DNA of 64,000 nucleotides from Rhizobium sp. P32RR-XVIII (lineage in GTDB: Bacteria > Pseudomonadota > Alphaproteobacteria > Rhizobiales > Rhizobiaceae). Shown here in pieces: positions 25,808-35,091 of this stretch (position 1 is the stretch's first letter; each line of letters begins with the position of its first letter). Under the pieces are notes generated by a model, which did no database searches, was not told where the DNA came from, and saw nothing but the letters and a program-made list of their open reading frames with translations. The stretch covers positions 186,001 through 250,000 of the forward strand of contig NZ_JABAIH010000004.1 of assembly GCF_012641395.1 (NCBI RefSeq), read 5' to 3'. The position numbers were made by a program, and so were the translations under genes.

Positions 25808-26950
25808 CTAGCCGTTCTGGCCGTCTGCGCGCGCGACGCGCAGCAGCGCACCGTCGTCCTCGTCCGTCACCATCAGCAGCGCACCGTCAGGCGCGACGAC
25901 AATATCCCGGATGCGCCCGTAGGCGTTTTCAAACATCCGTTCTTCCGTGGCGATGGCATCTCCCCCATCACGCTGCATGCGGGACAGCAACTGAAATTTA
26001 AGGGCAGCGATCAGAAAGTCGCCATCCCATTCAGGAAACATCTTGCCGCGATAGACGGCGATGGCGCCGGGCGCAATGGACGGATCCCAATAGTGCAGCG
26101 GCTGTTCCAACCCTTCCTTGGCCGTGCCCTCGCCAATTTCGGCGCCGGAATAGTCACGGCCATAGGTGATGATCGGCCATCCATAGTTCTTGCCAGGCTC
26201 GATCAGGTTGATCTCATCGCCGCCGCGGGCGCCGTGCTCGACGGTGTAGAGCTTGCCGCTGGCCTTGTCGAACGTGATGCCCTGCGGGTTGCGGTGGCCT
26301 TTCGTCCAGATTTCCCGGAGCGCCGTTCCATCCGTCCTGAACGGATTATCTGCGGGGATGCTGCCATCCGGATTGAGATGCACGATCGAACCTGCATTGT
26401 CCTTCCAGTTCTGCGAGCGATCGCGACTGCCGCGATCGCCGACGCTGATGAAGAGGCTGCCGTCCGGGGCGATGGCGATACGTGAACCATAATGCATGCC
26501 GCTGCTGGTTAGCTGCGCCATCGTGAAAATACGCTTCACGTTCTCAAGCTTCATGCCGTCGGCGGCAAGCGTTGCGCTGAACGCTGCGGTGCCTGTGCCG
26601 CTTTGATCGCCGATCGACGCCGTGAAATAGAGTGTACGGCTCGTCGCGAAGTCCGGAGCAAGGGCCACGTCCAGCAAGCCGCCCTGGCCGCGGGCGTTGA
26701 CTTTCGGCAAGCCGGCAATCGGGTCCGAAAGCTTGCCGTCCTTGACGATCCGCATGCGTCCGGGCCGCTCTGTCACCAGATAGGCGCCGTCCGGCATGAC
26801 TTCGACAGCCCAGGGATGCTCGAGGCCTTCCGCCAGCTTTTCGACGCTGACTGCAAACTCTTTGGTCTCGACCCTGTCTGCCGCCGAGGCGAAGGCGGGT
26901 GTTAGGAAAGCAGCAACCAGCGATGCCGCCAATGTCCTGGAGATAGTCAT
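25808..26950 (-). CDS. PQQ-dependent sugar dehydrogenase (soluble, YliI-like)
   Basis: A 380-residue periplasmic six-bladed beta-propeller of the glucose/sorbosone dehydrogenase family. Signal peptide cut near FASAAD. Recognisable segments: LEHPWAVEVMPDGAYLVTERPGRMRIV, GQGGLLDVALAPDF, HYGSRIAIAPDGSLFISVGDRG, GHRNPQGITFD, VEHGARGGDEINLI and KNYGWPIITYG, which together form the PQQ and calcium site. E. coli YliI (Asd) is the close model, oxidising aldose sugars. ATG 26950 has GGGGAAC upstream. No PQQ synthesis genes are in the window, so the cofactor may be made elsewhere or imported. Confidence 0.93.
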   Translation of the reverse strand: MTISRTLAASLVAAFLTPAFASAADRVETKEFAVSVEKLAEGLEHPWAVEVMPDGAYLVTERPGRMRIVKDGKLSDPIAGLPKVNARGQGGLLDVALAPDFATSRTLYFTASIGDQSGTGTAAFSATLAADGMKLENVKRIFTMAQLTSSGMHYGSRIAIAPDGSLFISVGDRGSRDRSQNWKDNAGSIVHLNPDGSIPADNPFRTDGTALREIWTKGHRNPQGITFDKASGKLYTVEHGARGGDEINLIEPGKNYGWPIITYGRDYSGAEIGEGTAKEGLEQPLHYWDPSIAPGAIAVYRGKMFPEWDGDFLIAALKFQLLSRMQRDGGDAIATEERMFENAYGRIRDIVVAPDGALLMVTDEDDGALLRVARADGQNG

Positions 26951-27009
26951 GCCGTTCCCCGTCGCTTCCATTCGTTTTCAACGTGGAGCAAGGGGAGGGT
27001 GCTTCAACC

Positions 27010-27789
27010 TTATTGAGGCGCGGATAACGGCTTTGTGTTTTGCGGTGGGGTGCTACCGGTTGATGTGGTGTCCACCAGTTCCGCCTCAACGGCATAGCGC
27101 ACCGGTTCTTGCCCTGCGGTAGCGGAAGGCGGGCACGTGGTCAGCAGCAGACGCCGGTCACCGGGCGCGGCATCCGTGGCGATTTCATCGCATCGCACTT
27201 TCCGGCTTTCATCGGCCTTGAAGGTCAGCATCGTGCCGTCACGGCGGGTGATCACGATGTTGTCGCCGGGCTTCACATTCTTCAGCCAGCGCAAATGCGT
27301 GTCGCTCGAGCCGGCGATCACGGAGGTGCCTTCTTCGCCAAGCTGTGGCGTGTCACGGAGCCAGGCAGGGCCGAAGGCCGAAGCCTCTCCGGAAGCGCCG
27401 GATAGCACGATCGTCTTCTTGCCGAGGCGCGGCGCTCTGACTTCCGCGACGGTAGTGAAGTCCGCCCAAGGCCATGGCTTCGCATTCTCGCCGCGCAGCT
27501 CGGCAGTAAAGGCGCGCTGCAACAGCATTTGCGAGAGTTCCGCCTTTCCCTTGATGAAGAAACCGTTGGCCACGAGCGCGATGCCACAAAAGGCAAGCCC
27601 GGCGATCCCGACGGCAATCATTCTCTCGACTGTCGAAAGTGTTGCGAAAAAGGAACCTTTCCGGGGTGGTTCCGGCATGTCGTAGGCCGTCGCCGCGGCC
27701 ATTGCCATGGCCAATTCCAGGTAGGTCGGCAGTGGTTCGAACTCGTCGCCTTCTTCATTCCGGCTTCCGCCGCGAGACCTTGGCGGCAT
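27010..27789 (-). CDS. Class GN sortase-like protein lacking the usual catalytic His
   Basis: 259 residues: cytoplasmic N-terminus, one TM (about 55-78), then a sortase beta barrel with the Gram-negative (marine-type) markers WPWADFTTVAEV.APRLGKKTIVLSGASG and FGPAWL. The catalytic Cys219 (TTCPP) and Arg231 (RYAVEA) are present. The sortase motif IAGH is here IAGSSDTHL: Ser161 replaces the normal His, with His165 four residues later. It may therefore be inactive or use a shifted His. I start it at ATG 27789, which overlaps the TAA of the upstream membrane gene (TAATG) and has GAGGGCAAGG before it; a longer frame begins at 27834. Confidence 0.8.
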   Translation of the reverse strand: MPPRSRGGSRNEEGDEFEPLPTYLELAMAMAAATAYDMPEPPRKGSFFATLSTVERMIAVGIAGLAFCGIALVANGFFIKGKAELSQMLLQRAFTAELRGENAKPWPWADFTTVAEVRAPRLGKKTIVLSGASGEASAFGPAWLRDTPQLGEEGTSVIAGSSDTHLRWLKNVKPGDNIVITRRDGTMLTFKADESRKVRCDEIATDAAPGDRRLLLTTCPPSATAGQEPVRYAVEAELVDTTSTGSTPPQNTKPLSAPQ

Positions 27790-28166
27790 TACCTTGCCCT
27801 CGCTGTCACTAGACCCTTGACCCGTCTGCGCCATATCGCAAGTGCGCTTGCACCCGTCAGCGCAAGTAGCAGCATTGTCAGGCCGCTCATGATCTGCTCG
27901 TCGGCTTCTTTCGCCTTGTGTGACCGCGTCGCTGGAGCGGCGCTGCTGCTGACCAGCGGGGCGGTTACTGGCGTGGCGCCGGAATTCGTTAGCTGCTCGA
28001 TCGTCTGCGGTTGCGGTGTCTCCTCGGCGGCCCGGGCCGTGGAAAGCAGTCCGGCAACGATGATCACCAGGGCGGCAAAGCTCGTGATCGCAATCAGGAA
28101 AGAAATTGAAATGCGAGCGTCGCGAAGCCGCGCCGTCGCCAACTCATCGCCCATAAACATTGGCAT
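27789..28166 (-). CDS. Small two-TM protein upstream of the sortase-like gene
   Basis: A 125-residue protein with an N-terminal signal-anchor helix (about 20-43, ending STARA), a Thr/Pro/Ser/Ala-rich exported linker, and a C-terminal helix (about 92-112) followed by RRRVK. The hydrophobic-helix-plus-basic-tail end resembles a cell-wall sorting signal, but no LPXTG-like motif precedes it (the region reads APATRSHKAKEADEQ). Its stop overlaps the sortase-like start (TAATG), so the two are coupled and probably work together. Two in-frame ATGs lie within six bases; 28166 is listed. Function unknown. Confidence 0.65.
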   Translation of the reverse strand: MPMFMGDELATARLRDARISISFLIAITSFAALVIIVAGLLSTARAAEETPQPQTIEQLTNSGATPVTAPLVSSSAAPATRSHKAKEADEQIMSGLTMLLLALTGASALAIWRRRVKGLVTARAR

Positions 28167-29717
<1,551 letters not shown>

Positions 29718-29747
29718 ATAACGGCAGCAGAGCCGGCATAGATCGAC

Positions 29748-29772
29748 GCCCGCCGGAAACGGCGGGCTTTTT
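29748..29772 (+). terminator. Terminator after aatA
   Basis: Perfect 8-bp stem GCCCGCCG / CGGCGGGC with GAAA tetraloop, followed by T5. Confidence 0.95.
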
Positions 29773-29782
29773 GCTGTCGGAT

Positions 29783-29811
29783 TTGACAATGTGGCCACAA
29801 GTGGCTACATT
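29783..29811 (+). promoter_or_regulatory. Promoter and palindromic operator of the toxin-antitoxin pair
   Basis: -35 TTGACA (29783-29788), 17-bp spacer, -10 TACATT (29806-29811). Superposed is a 24-bp inverted repeat at 29788-29811 with 11-bp arms (AATGTGGCCAC, 2-bp centre, GTGGCTACATT; 10 of 11 positions pair). Seven bases after the -10 is the A of the antitoxin ATG, so the mRNA would be nearly leaderless. The layout predicts autorepression by the antitoxin-toxin complex. Confidence 0.8.
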
Positions 29812-29817
29812 TGCCGC

Positions 29818-30084
29818 ATGAAGACCGTGTCCATCCGCGATGCCAAGAACAGGCTGACCGAACTCGCCCGTGAGGTCGAGGAAGGGGAGACGATCGTCGT
29901 GACGCGAAATGGTCGCCCTGTCTTCGATCTCGTCCCGCACAAGCCGCGCGGTGGTTTGAATTTGGAGGCTGGCCAAGCTTACCTCCGGTCAAGGGGCATT
30001 ACCAATCCCGTGCCCTTCATAGCCGATGATTTCGATGATCCTCTACCGGAGGATTTTCTCCTCAGGCCTCTGCCTGAGCCATGA
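29818..30084 (+). CDS. Phd/YefM-family antitoxin
   Basis: An 88-residue antitoxin. The N-terminal half has the Phd/YefM DNA-binding fold: MKTVSIRDAKNRLTELAREVEEGETIVVTRNGRPVFDLVP. The acidic, Pro-rich C-terminus (PFIADDFDDPLPEDF) is the expected toxin-binding tail. Start ATG 29818 matches the family beginning and coincides with the predicted transcription start; an in-frame ATG at 29791 lies inside the operator and is rejected. It overlaps the toxin gene by four bases (ATGA). Confidence 0.93.
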   Translation: MKTVSIRDAKNRLTELAREVEEGETIVVTRNGRPVFDLVPHKPRGGLNLEAGQAYLRSRGITNPVPFIADDFDDPLPEDFLLRPLPEP

Positions 30085-30467
30085 GGCTGCTGCTCGACAC
30101 GCACATTGTCCTTGCGATCCTGCGGAAGGATGTCGGGCAGCGGTTTCCCGATGTCGCAGCCCTACTAAGCGATCCAAAAACAGTCGGCTTTGTCAGTGTT
30201 GCGAGTCTATGGGAAACGGCGATCAAGGCAAGGCTGGGCAAGCTCGATCCCGGAATGCCCCTCGAAGATATGGCGCAATCACTTCAGGAAATAGGATTGG
30301 CACTCCTCGGGATTGATGTCAGCCACGTCATAACCGCGGCCGAGCCGGAGCCTGACACCCGCGATCCCTTCGACCGCCTTCTGCTCGCCCAATGCCAGGT
30401 CGAAGGCCTGCAGCTTGTGACGATCGACCGGGCACTGACGGACCACCCGCTGGCGTTGAAATTTTGA
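30081..30467 (+). CDS. vapC: VapC-like PIN-domain toxin
   Basis: A 128-residue PIN-domain ribonuclease. The acidic active-site residues are in their normal places: LLLDTHIVLAIL (Asp6), ASLWETAIKARLGKL (Glu), DPFDRLLLAQC (Asp) and TIDRAL (Asp). VapC toxins cut tRNA or rRNA when freed from the antitoxin. Start ATG overlaps the antitoxin stop, ensuring coupled translation. Length is normal and no residue is missing, so the toxin looks functional. Confidence 0.94.
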   Translation: MRLLLDTHIVLAILRKDVGQRFPDVAALLSDPKTVGFVSVASLWETAIKARLGKLDPGMPLEDMAQSLQEIGLALLGIDVSHVITAAEPEPDTRDPFDRLLLAQCQVEGLQLVTIDRALTDHPLALKF

Positions 30468-30491
30468 TCTGCTTTTGCCCCTGCTCCAGCT

Positions 30492-31589
30492 TCAAAGCCC
30501 TAGCGCCGACAACATCAGGAATGTCGCGAACAGAATGAAATGGGTCATGCCTTCGATGGCGTTGGTTTCGCCGTCGTTGAGGTTGATGGCCGCCGCGATG
30601 AGCGTGATCATCACCATGACGGTCTGCACGGGCGTCATCGCCATGATGAAGGGTTGGCCGGTATAAAGCGCAATCGATTCCATCACCGGCACTGTCAGGA
30701 TGACGGTCGATAGCGAAGCGCCCATGGCGATGTTGACGGTTGCCTGTATGCGGTTTCGCAGGGCCGCCCGCAACGCCGTCAGGATTTCCGGAGCGGCTGA
30801 AATCGCAGCAACGACAATGGCGGTGATGGCGACCGGGGCACCGGTATCCCGCAGCCCCTCCGTCATGAAGGCGGACATGAATTCGGCGAGCGCCCCGATG
30901 ATGATGACGCCGGCCAGGATGGCGGCAATCGATACGGAGGTGGTCTCCTCCGCATGGTATTCATCGGGATTCTCCTTTCTTCGGTCCGCACGCGGGTAGC
31001 TGTAGCTGAAGAAATAGCTGTGCTGGCCGACCTGCATGCGCAGGAAGAGGCCGTACAGCGCGATCATGGCGAAGATCGTGAAGGCAGAATAATAGTGCCA
31101 CTTGCCGGCTGGTACGAATTCCGGAACGATCATGGAAATGCCCATGGCGGTCAGGATCATGACGCCGTAGGTTTTCCCGGAATTATCGTTATAGGGCTGC
31201 TCCCCATGCTTCAGGCCCCCGAGCAGTGCCGCGAGGCCGAGGATGCCGTTGATATCGAGCATCAGGGCCGAATAGATCGTGTCGCGCACGAGCGTCGGCG
31301 AACCCTCGCCGCTCATCATGATGGCGAGGATGATCACTTCGACGGCCACGGCCGACAGTGTGAGGATCATCGTGCCGTAGGGATCCCCAACCTTCATGGC
31401 GAGGATTTCGGCGTGATGGGCAACGCGCATCGAGGCGAGTACGATCATGCCGACCAGAGCCGCCGCGGCGACTAGTGTGATGCCACGGCCCATCTCCGTG
31501 ATCACGTGCTCGAGTGGGTATGCAGCGAAAGCGACAGCGAGCCCCGCAAGCAGGAACTTCTCGTCTTGAAGGCGTGATGCAATCCTCAA
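30492..31589 (-). CDS. chaA: Calcium/proton antiporter ChaA
   Basis: A 365-residue inner-membrane cation/proton exchanger of the CaCA family, about eleven TM helices in two homologous halves. The alpha-repeat acidic motifs are visible: LTLSAVAVEVIILAIMM and AIVVAAISAAPEILTALRAA. A hydrophilic loop (YPRADRRKENPDEYHAEE) lies in the middle. ChaA exchanges Ca2+, Na+ or K+ for H+ under alkaline or salt stress. It is convergent with the toxin gene and has no close operon partner. Confidence 0.93.
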   Translation of the reverse strand: MRIASRLQDEKFLLAGLAVAFAAYPLEHVITEMGRGITLVAAAALVGMIVLASMRVAHHAEILAMKVGDPYGTMILTLSAVAVEVIILAIMMSGEGSPTLVRDTIYSALMLDINGILGLAALLGGLKHGEQPYNDNSGKTYGVMILTAMGISMIVPEFVPAGKWHYYSAFTIFAMIALYGLFLRMQVGQHSYFFSYSYPRADRRKENPDEYHAEETTSVSIAAILAGVIIIGALAEFMSAFMTEGLRDTGAPVAITAIVVAAISAAPEILTALRAALRNRIQATVNIAMGASLSTVILTVPVMESIALYTGQPFIMAMTPVQTVMVMITLIAAAINLNDGETNAIEGMTHFILFATFLMLSALGL

Positions 31590-31830
31590 GGTCCCGGCTC
31601 CTGCTATGATCCAGTGAAAGATCTAAGTCGATGATTTTCCGGATCAAGCGAATATGCTTCGGGGCTAATTTGCAGTCTGGGGCGTTTAATGGAATACTGA
31701 CTGCATTGGTCAGCCGGAATAATCGCGGCGCGCCCAGTTTCTCGCCTTGCCGCCGCGATGGCACCGGATGCAGTCCGGACGCATCTGGCTGTTCCTTAAT
31801 AAGGACTGTTAGGCAAAAAAGGAGAGGCGC

Positions 31831-32115
31831 ATGATCAAGGTGGTTTACGAGGTCGTTCCCCACGACGGTGGCTGGGCTTACCGGCTGGGAGAGGTCTATT
31901 CCGAAGCATTCCCATCGCATGCCGAAGCGCTGGAGGCGGCCCGCATCGTCGCGGCCGAACAGCAGGTCGGAGGCGATTCCGCCGAGATCAGCTGGCAGGA
32001 CGACAAAGGCAAGTGGCACGAGGAATATGCCGAAGGCGGCGATCGTCCGGAGACGGAAGTCGTCGATAGCAGGTGGAAGGGTGGCAGTTCCGCCGATGCT
32101 TCTCCCGGCGCCTGA
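31831..32115 (+). CDS. DUF2188-type small protein
   Basis: A 94-residue protein beginning MIKVVYEVVPHDGGWAYRLGEVYSEAFPSHAEALEAARIVA, the two-strand/helix pattern of DUF2188 proteins (substrate-binding-like fold, often a single small domain in rhizobia). The C-terminal third is acidic and probably disordered. A strong ribosome site AAGGAGAGG precedes the ATG. No function is known. Confidence 0.82.
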   Translation: MIKVVYEVVPHDGGWAYRLGEVYSEAFPSHAEALEAARIVAAEQQVGGDSAEISWQDDKGKWHEEYAEGGDRPETEVVDSRWKGGSSADASPGA

Positions 32116-32191
32116 GCTGCAATATCTCAAAGCCTCCGCTCCGCGATCTCGCCTAAGGTGCTGCGACCGCATTCCGGTATAGTGGCCTGCT

Positions 32192-33106
32192 TCATAGCGG
32201 TGGCTTATTGCCGATGGTTCTCTTCAGATACGCCTGCAGCCCCCCGACAAGTGCGTCGAAGGCGACCCGGCATCGCGGCGACGTCTTCAGATTCTCGTGC
32301 ATGGCGACCCATGCGCTGAGATGCATGTCAAGAACGCCGGGCAAGATGCGGATCAGATCTGGATGTTGGTCAGCGAGCCCTGTCTGGCAGAGGCCAATGC
32401 CGATGCCGGCGCGAAGGGCGGCGAGTTGCGCCAGATTGCTGTCCGCCCGGAAGGAAAATTCGATGCTTTCAGCGATCGGAAAACGCTTCATCAGCGTCCG
32501 GACATAGGCGGTTTGACGGTCGAAGCCGATCAGGCGGTGAGTTTTCAGATCGTCAAAGCTGTGTGGCGTGCCATAGCGTTCCAGATAGCGCCGGTGGGCG
32601 TAGCACGCGAGCGGTATGTCGCCGATATGCCGGACGACCAAGGCATCCTGTGTGGGCTCTGCCATTCGCACGGCGATGTCGGCTTCGCGGTTCAGCAGGT
32701 CCTCGATGGCATCCGAAGCGGAAAGCTCTATCTCGAGGTCGGGATACTTCTCCTGCAGAGAGGCAAGGATTGGCGGTAGAACCTCGACGGCAACGACTTC
32801 GCTGGCGCTGATGCGAACCGTGCCTGCGACCGTGTCACGCTGGTCCGATGCCGCACGCAGCAGTGCGCTCGACGCGGCAGCCATCGTCTTCGCATAGGGT
32901 TCAAGGGTGATGGCCGCATCGGTCGGCAACAGGCCGTTCGGCGAACGGGTGAAAAGCTGCGCGCCGACGGCTTGCTCCAGAGCATCGATATGACGGCCGA
33001 TCGTCGGCTGCGTCAGGCCCAGTTCGCGTGCGGCGGCCGAAAGCGATCCGAGCCGCAGCACGGTCAGGAACGCCCGGTAGAAATCCCAGCTCGGCTCATC
33101 GTTCAT
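32192..33106 (-). CDS. LysR-family regulator
   Basis: 304 residues: winged helix (about 8-66; GSLSAAARELGLTQPTIGRHIDALEQAVGAQLFTR) and a type 2 periplasmic-binding-like effector domain. The effector domain has GTVRISASEVVAVEVLP and GIGLCQTGLAD. The open frame reaches 330 bases further upstream into the divergent gene; ATG 33106 is the family start. It is transcribed divergently from the epimerase-like gene across 91 bp containing a loose ACAAA-N10-TTTGT repeat, so control of that gene is likely. Effector unknown. Confidence 0.92.
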   Translation of the reverse strand: MNDEPSWDFYRAFLTVLRLGSLSAAARELGLTQPTIGRHIDALEQAVGAQLFTRSPNGLLPTDAAITLEPYAKTMAAASSALLRAASDQRDTVAGTVRISASEVVAVEVLPPILASLQEKYPDLEIELSASDAIEDLLNREADIAVRMAEPTQDALVVRHIGDIPLACYAHRRYLERYGTPHSFDDLKTHRLIGFDRQTAYVRTLMKRFPIAESIEFSFRADSNLAQLAALRAGIGIGLCQTGLADQHPDLIRILPGVLDMHLSAWVAMHENLKTSPRCRVAFDALVGGLQAYLKRTIGNKPPL

Positions 33107-33197
33107 ACATTTCCGTATATCAGATGCACAAATTTCGTCAATTTTGTTTAGCTGGCTGTCCGGATAGATCTCTTGCAACAGCAGATGGAGATCACGA

Positions 33198-34220
33198 ATG
33201 TCCGAACAGAACGATGCAAGGAAGACAGTGCTGGTGCTTGGTGCCACAGGAGGGATCGGCGGTTCCGTTGCGGACAAGCTTGCCGCCCGCGGCTGGCATG
33301 TGAGGGCGCTCAATCGAAATGCTTCCAGCGCGGTGAAGGCCCGTCGCTGCTTTGAGTGGGTGCAGGGCGATGCGATGAACGCCGCCGACGTTGCAGGGGC
33401 GGCGCAAGGCGTGGACCTCATCGTGCATGCGGTCAACCCGCCGGGTTATCGCGATTGGGAAAAGCTTGTTCTGCCGATGATCGACAACACCATCGCCGCT
33501 GCCCATACGGCGGGTGCGCGTATCCTCCTGCCGGGTACGGTTTACAATTTTGGCCCGGACGCCTTTCCGGTTCTGCGGGAGAACAGCCCGCAGCATCCGC
33601 TCACCAAGAAAGGCGCGATCCGCGTCGAGATGGAGCGACGGCTGAAAGCAGCTTCCGAACAAGGAGTGGGTGTGATCATCGTTCGCGCGGGCGATTACTT
33701 CGGGCCCGGCGCGACCACGAACAGTTGGTTCTCGCAGATAGTCACGCCCGGAAAGCCCGTGACAGCCATCAAGAATCCTTCGCCGGATGGCGTCGGACAC
33801 CAGTGGGCCTATCTGCCGGACGTGGCCGAGACGATGGCGCAACTCGTCGAGCGTGCCGATCGCCTGCCGCGCTTTGCCGTCTACCACATGGACGGCTTCT
33901 GGGATCACGACGGCAAGCAGATGGTCGAAGCGGTGCGGCGCGTCGTGGGCGGCACCGTCAAGGTGAGTGCCTTTCCCTGGTGGATCGTGCCGCTGGCAGC
34001 GCCCTTCGTCCGTCTCATGCGGGAGGTGAATGAGATGCGTTATCTTTGGAGGGAGCCGCTGCGCATGGCCAACGACCGCTTGGTCGCCGAACTCGGCTAC
34101 GAGCCGCAGACGCCGATCGATGAAGCGGTTGGCACGTCACTGATCTCGCTTGGCTGCATGCCCGAGCTGCAGGGCGAGCCGGCGAAAGCGCTACTCTCCC
34201 GTATCGAGGCAACCCGTTAA
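33198..34220 (+). CDS. NAD(P)-dependent epimerase/SDR-family oxidoreductase
   Basis: A 340-residue extended SDR protein with the nucleotide motif VLGATGGIGGSVADKL (about residues 12-27), an NPPGYRDWEKLV region and LPGTVYNFGPD. The active-site region is atypical, without a clear YxxxK; KGAIRVEMERRLKAA stands about where it would be expected. It resembles the NmrA/NAD-binding atypical group that reduces or senses nucleotides. ATG 33198 has GGAG upstream. The stop overlaps the stop of the convergent aminoglycoside kinase-like gene by two bases. Divergent LysR regulator adjacent. Confidence 0.85.
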   Translation: MSEQNDARKTVLVLGATGGIGGSVADKLAARGWHVRALNRNASSAVKARRCFEWVQGDAMNAADVAGAAQGVDLIVHAVNPPGYRDWEKLVLPMIDNTIAAAHTAGARILLPGTVYNFGPDAFPVLRENSPQHPLTKKGAIRVEMERRLKAASEQGVGVIIVRAGDYFGPGATTNSWFSQIVTPGKPVTAIKNPSPDGVGHQWAYLPDVAETMAQLVERADRLPRFAVYHMDGFWDHDGKQMVEAVRRVVGGTVKVSAFPWWIVPLAAPFVRLMREVNEMRYLWREPLRMANDRLVAELGYEPQTPIDEAVGTSLISLGCMPELQGEPAKALLSRIEATR

Positions 34221-35019
34221 GCGCGCTGCAACTCCGAGAGTGCGATGCAAGCCACGGCGAGGGGGCTTTCGGCCCGGGGGGCCATATCGTCGCCCAGGAA
34301 CCAGGCGGCCGACAGCCCGGAATAGGCGACGATCCATTTCAGCAGGCGTCTTGGTTCCATGGCGGTTTCGGCGCAGACGATCTGCAGTTGACGCTGCAGC
34401 CGGCCCGGCGCGCTGATTGCCGGGAGGTCTTCGTTGGCGAAGATGTTGGCGTAGTCAAAGCCGCGTTCGCCGATAAGGCCTTTTGGGTCGATCGCAAGCC
34501 ATCCGTCCTCTTCGAAATCAAGGATGTTGCTGTGGTGAATATCACCATGCAGGACGACCGGATCACGCGGATCTGAAAGCAATTCCTCGGCAATCACGCT
34601 GCATTCGGCAAGCGTGCCGCCATAGGCTTTCGCGGCAGGCTCCAGTTCCCGGAACCAGCGGCGGAGCGGAATGAGGTCCGGCAGGGGCTTCTTGCGCGGC
34701 GCATGCAGCCTTTCGACGGTGTGGCAGATGATGCGGCTTGCTTCATCGTCTTCGCCATCCATCGCCATCTTCAGCAGGGAACGGCCACCGGTCGCCCGCT
34801 CAAGCAGGACCGCCTCTTCATCATGGGCATAGACCTTGGCCGCACCGTCGCCGTCCCACCAGTGCATCAGCGCGCCGCCGGCTCTTTCGGCCCCGTCGCG
34901 GGCGAGTTTAAGCATTGCTGGCTTGCCGTTCCAGAGGACTGGCAGGAGGTGGCTTGAATGGGTGGGGATCGGCTCGCCGTCCGGCGTCAGCGACCAGCGC
35001 CGAGATAGGATTCGAACAT
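34217..35019 (-). pseudogene. APH(6)/hydroxyurea-type phosphotransferase with N-terminal frameshift
   Basis: The body matches aminoglycoside/hydroxyurea antibiotic-resistance kinases: WWDGDGAAKVYAHDEEAVLLERA, HGDIHHSNIL (catalytic loop), WLAIDPKG and GERGFDYANIF. The longest simple frame starts at 34915 (MLKLARDG, 232 residues), but the conserved N-terminus RRWSLTPDGEPIPTHSSHLLPV continues upstream in that frame to about 35000 with no start codon. The family start MFESYL is found at ATG 35019 (AGGA upstream) in a different frame. Adding one base at codon 7 would rejoin them, so it is a recent frameshift, a sequence error, or a gene restarting internally. Kinase motifs are intact. Confidence 0.72.
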
Positions 35020-35044
35020 GGCCGCATCCTACGGGTATCGGCCG

Positions 35045-35074
35045 AAAAAGAAATCCCGCCTTTCGGCGGGATTT
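35045..35074 (-). terminator. Terminator after the ene-reductase gene
   Basis: Perfect 10-bp stem AAATCCCGCC / GGCGGGATTT with 4-nt loop, followed on the minus strand by TTTCTTTTTC. Confidence 0.93.
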
Positions 35075-35091
35075 CGTATCGTGCCCGAACG

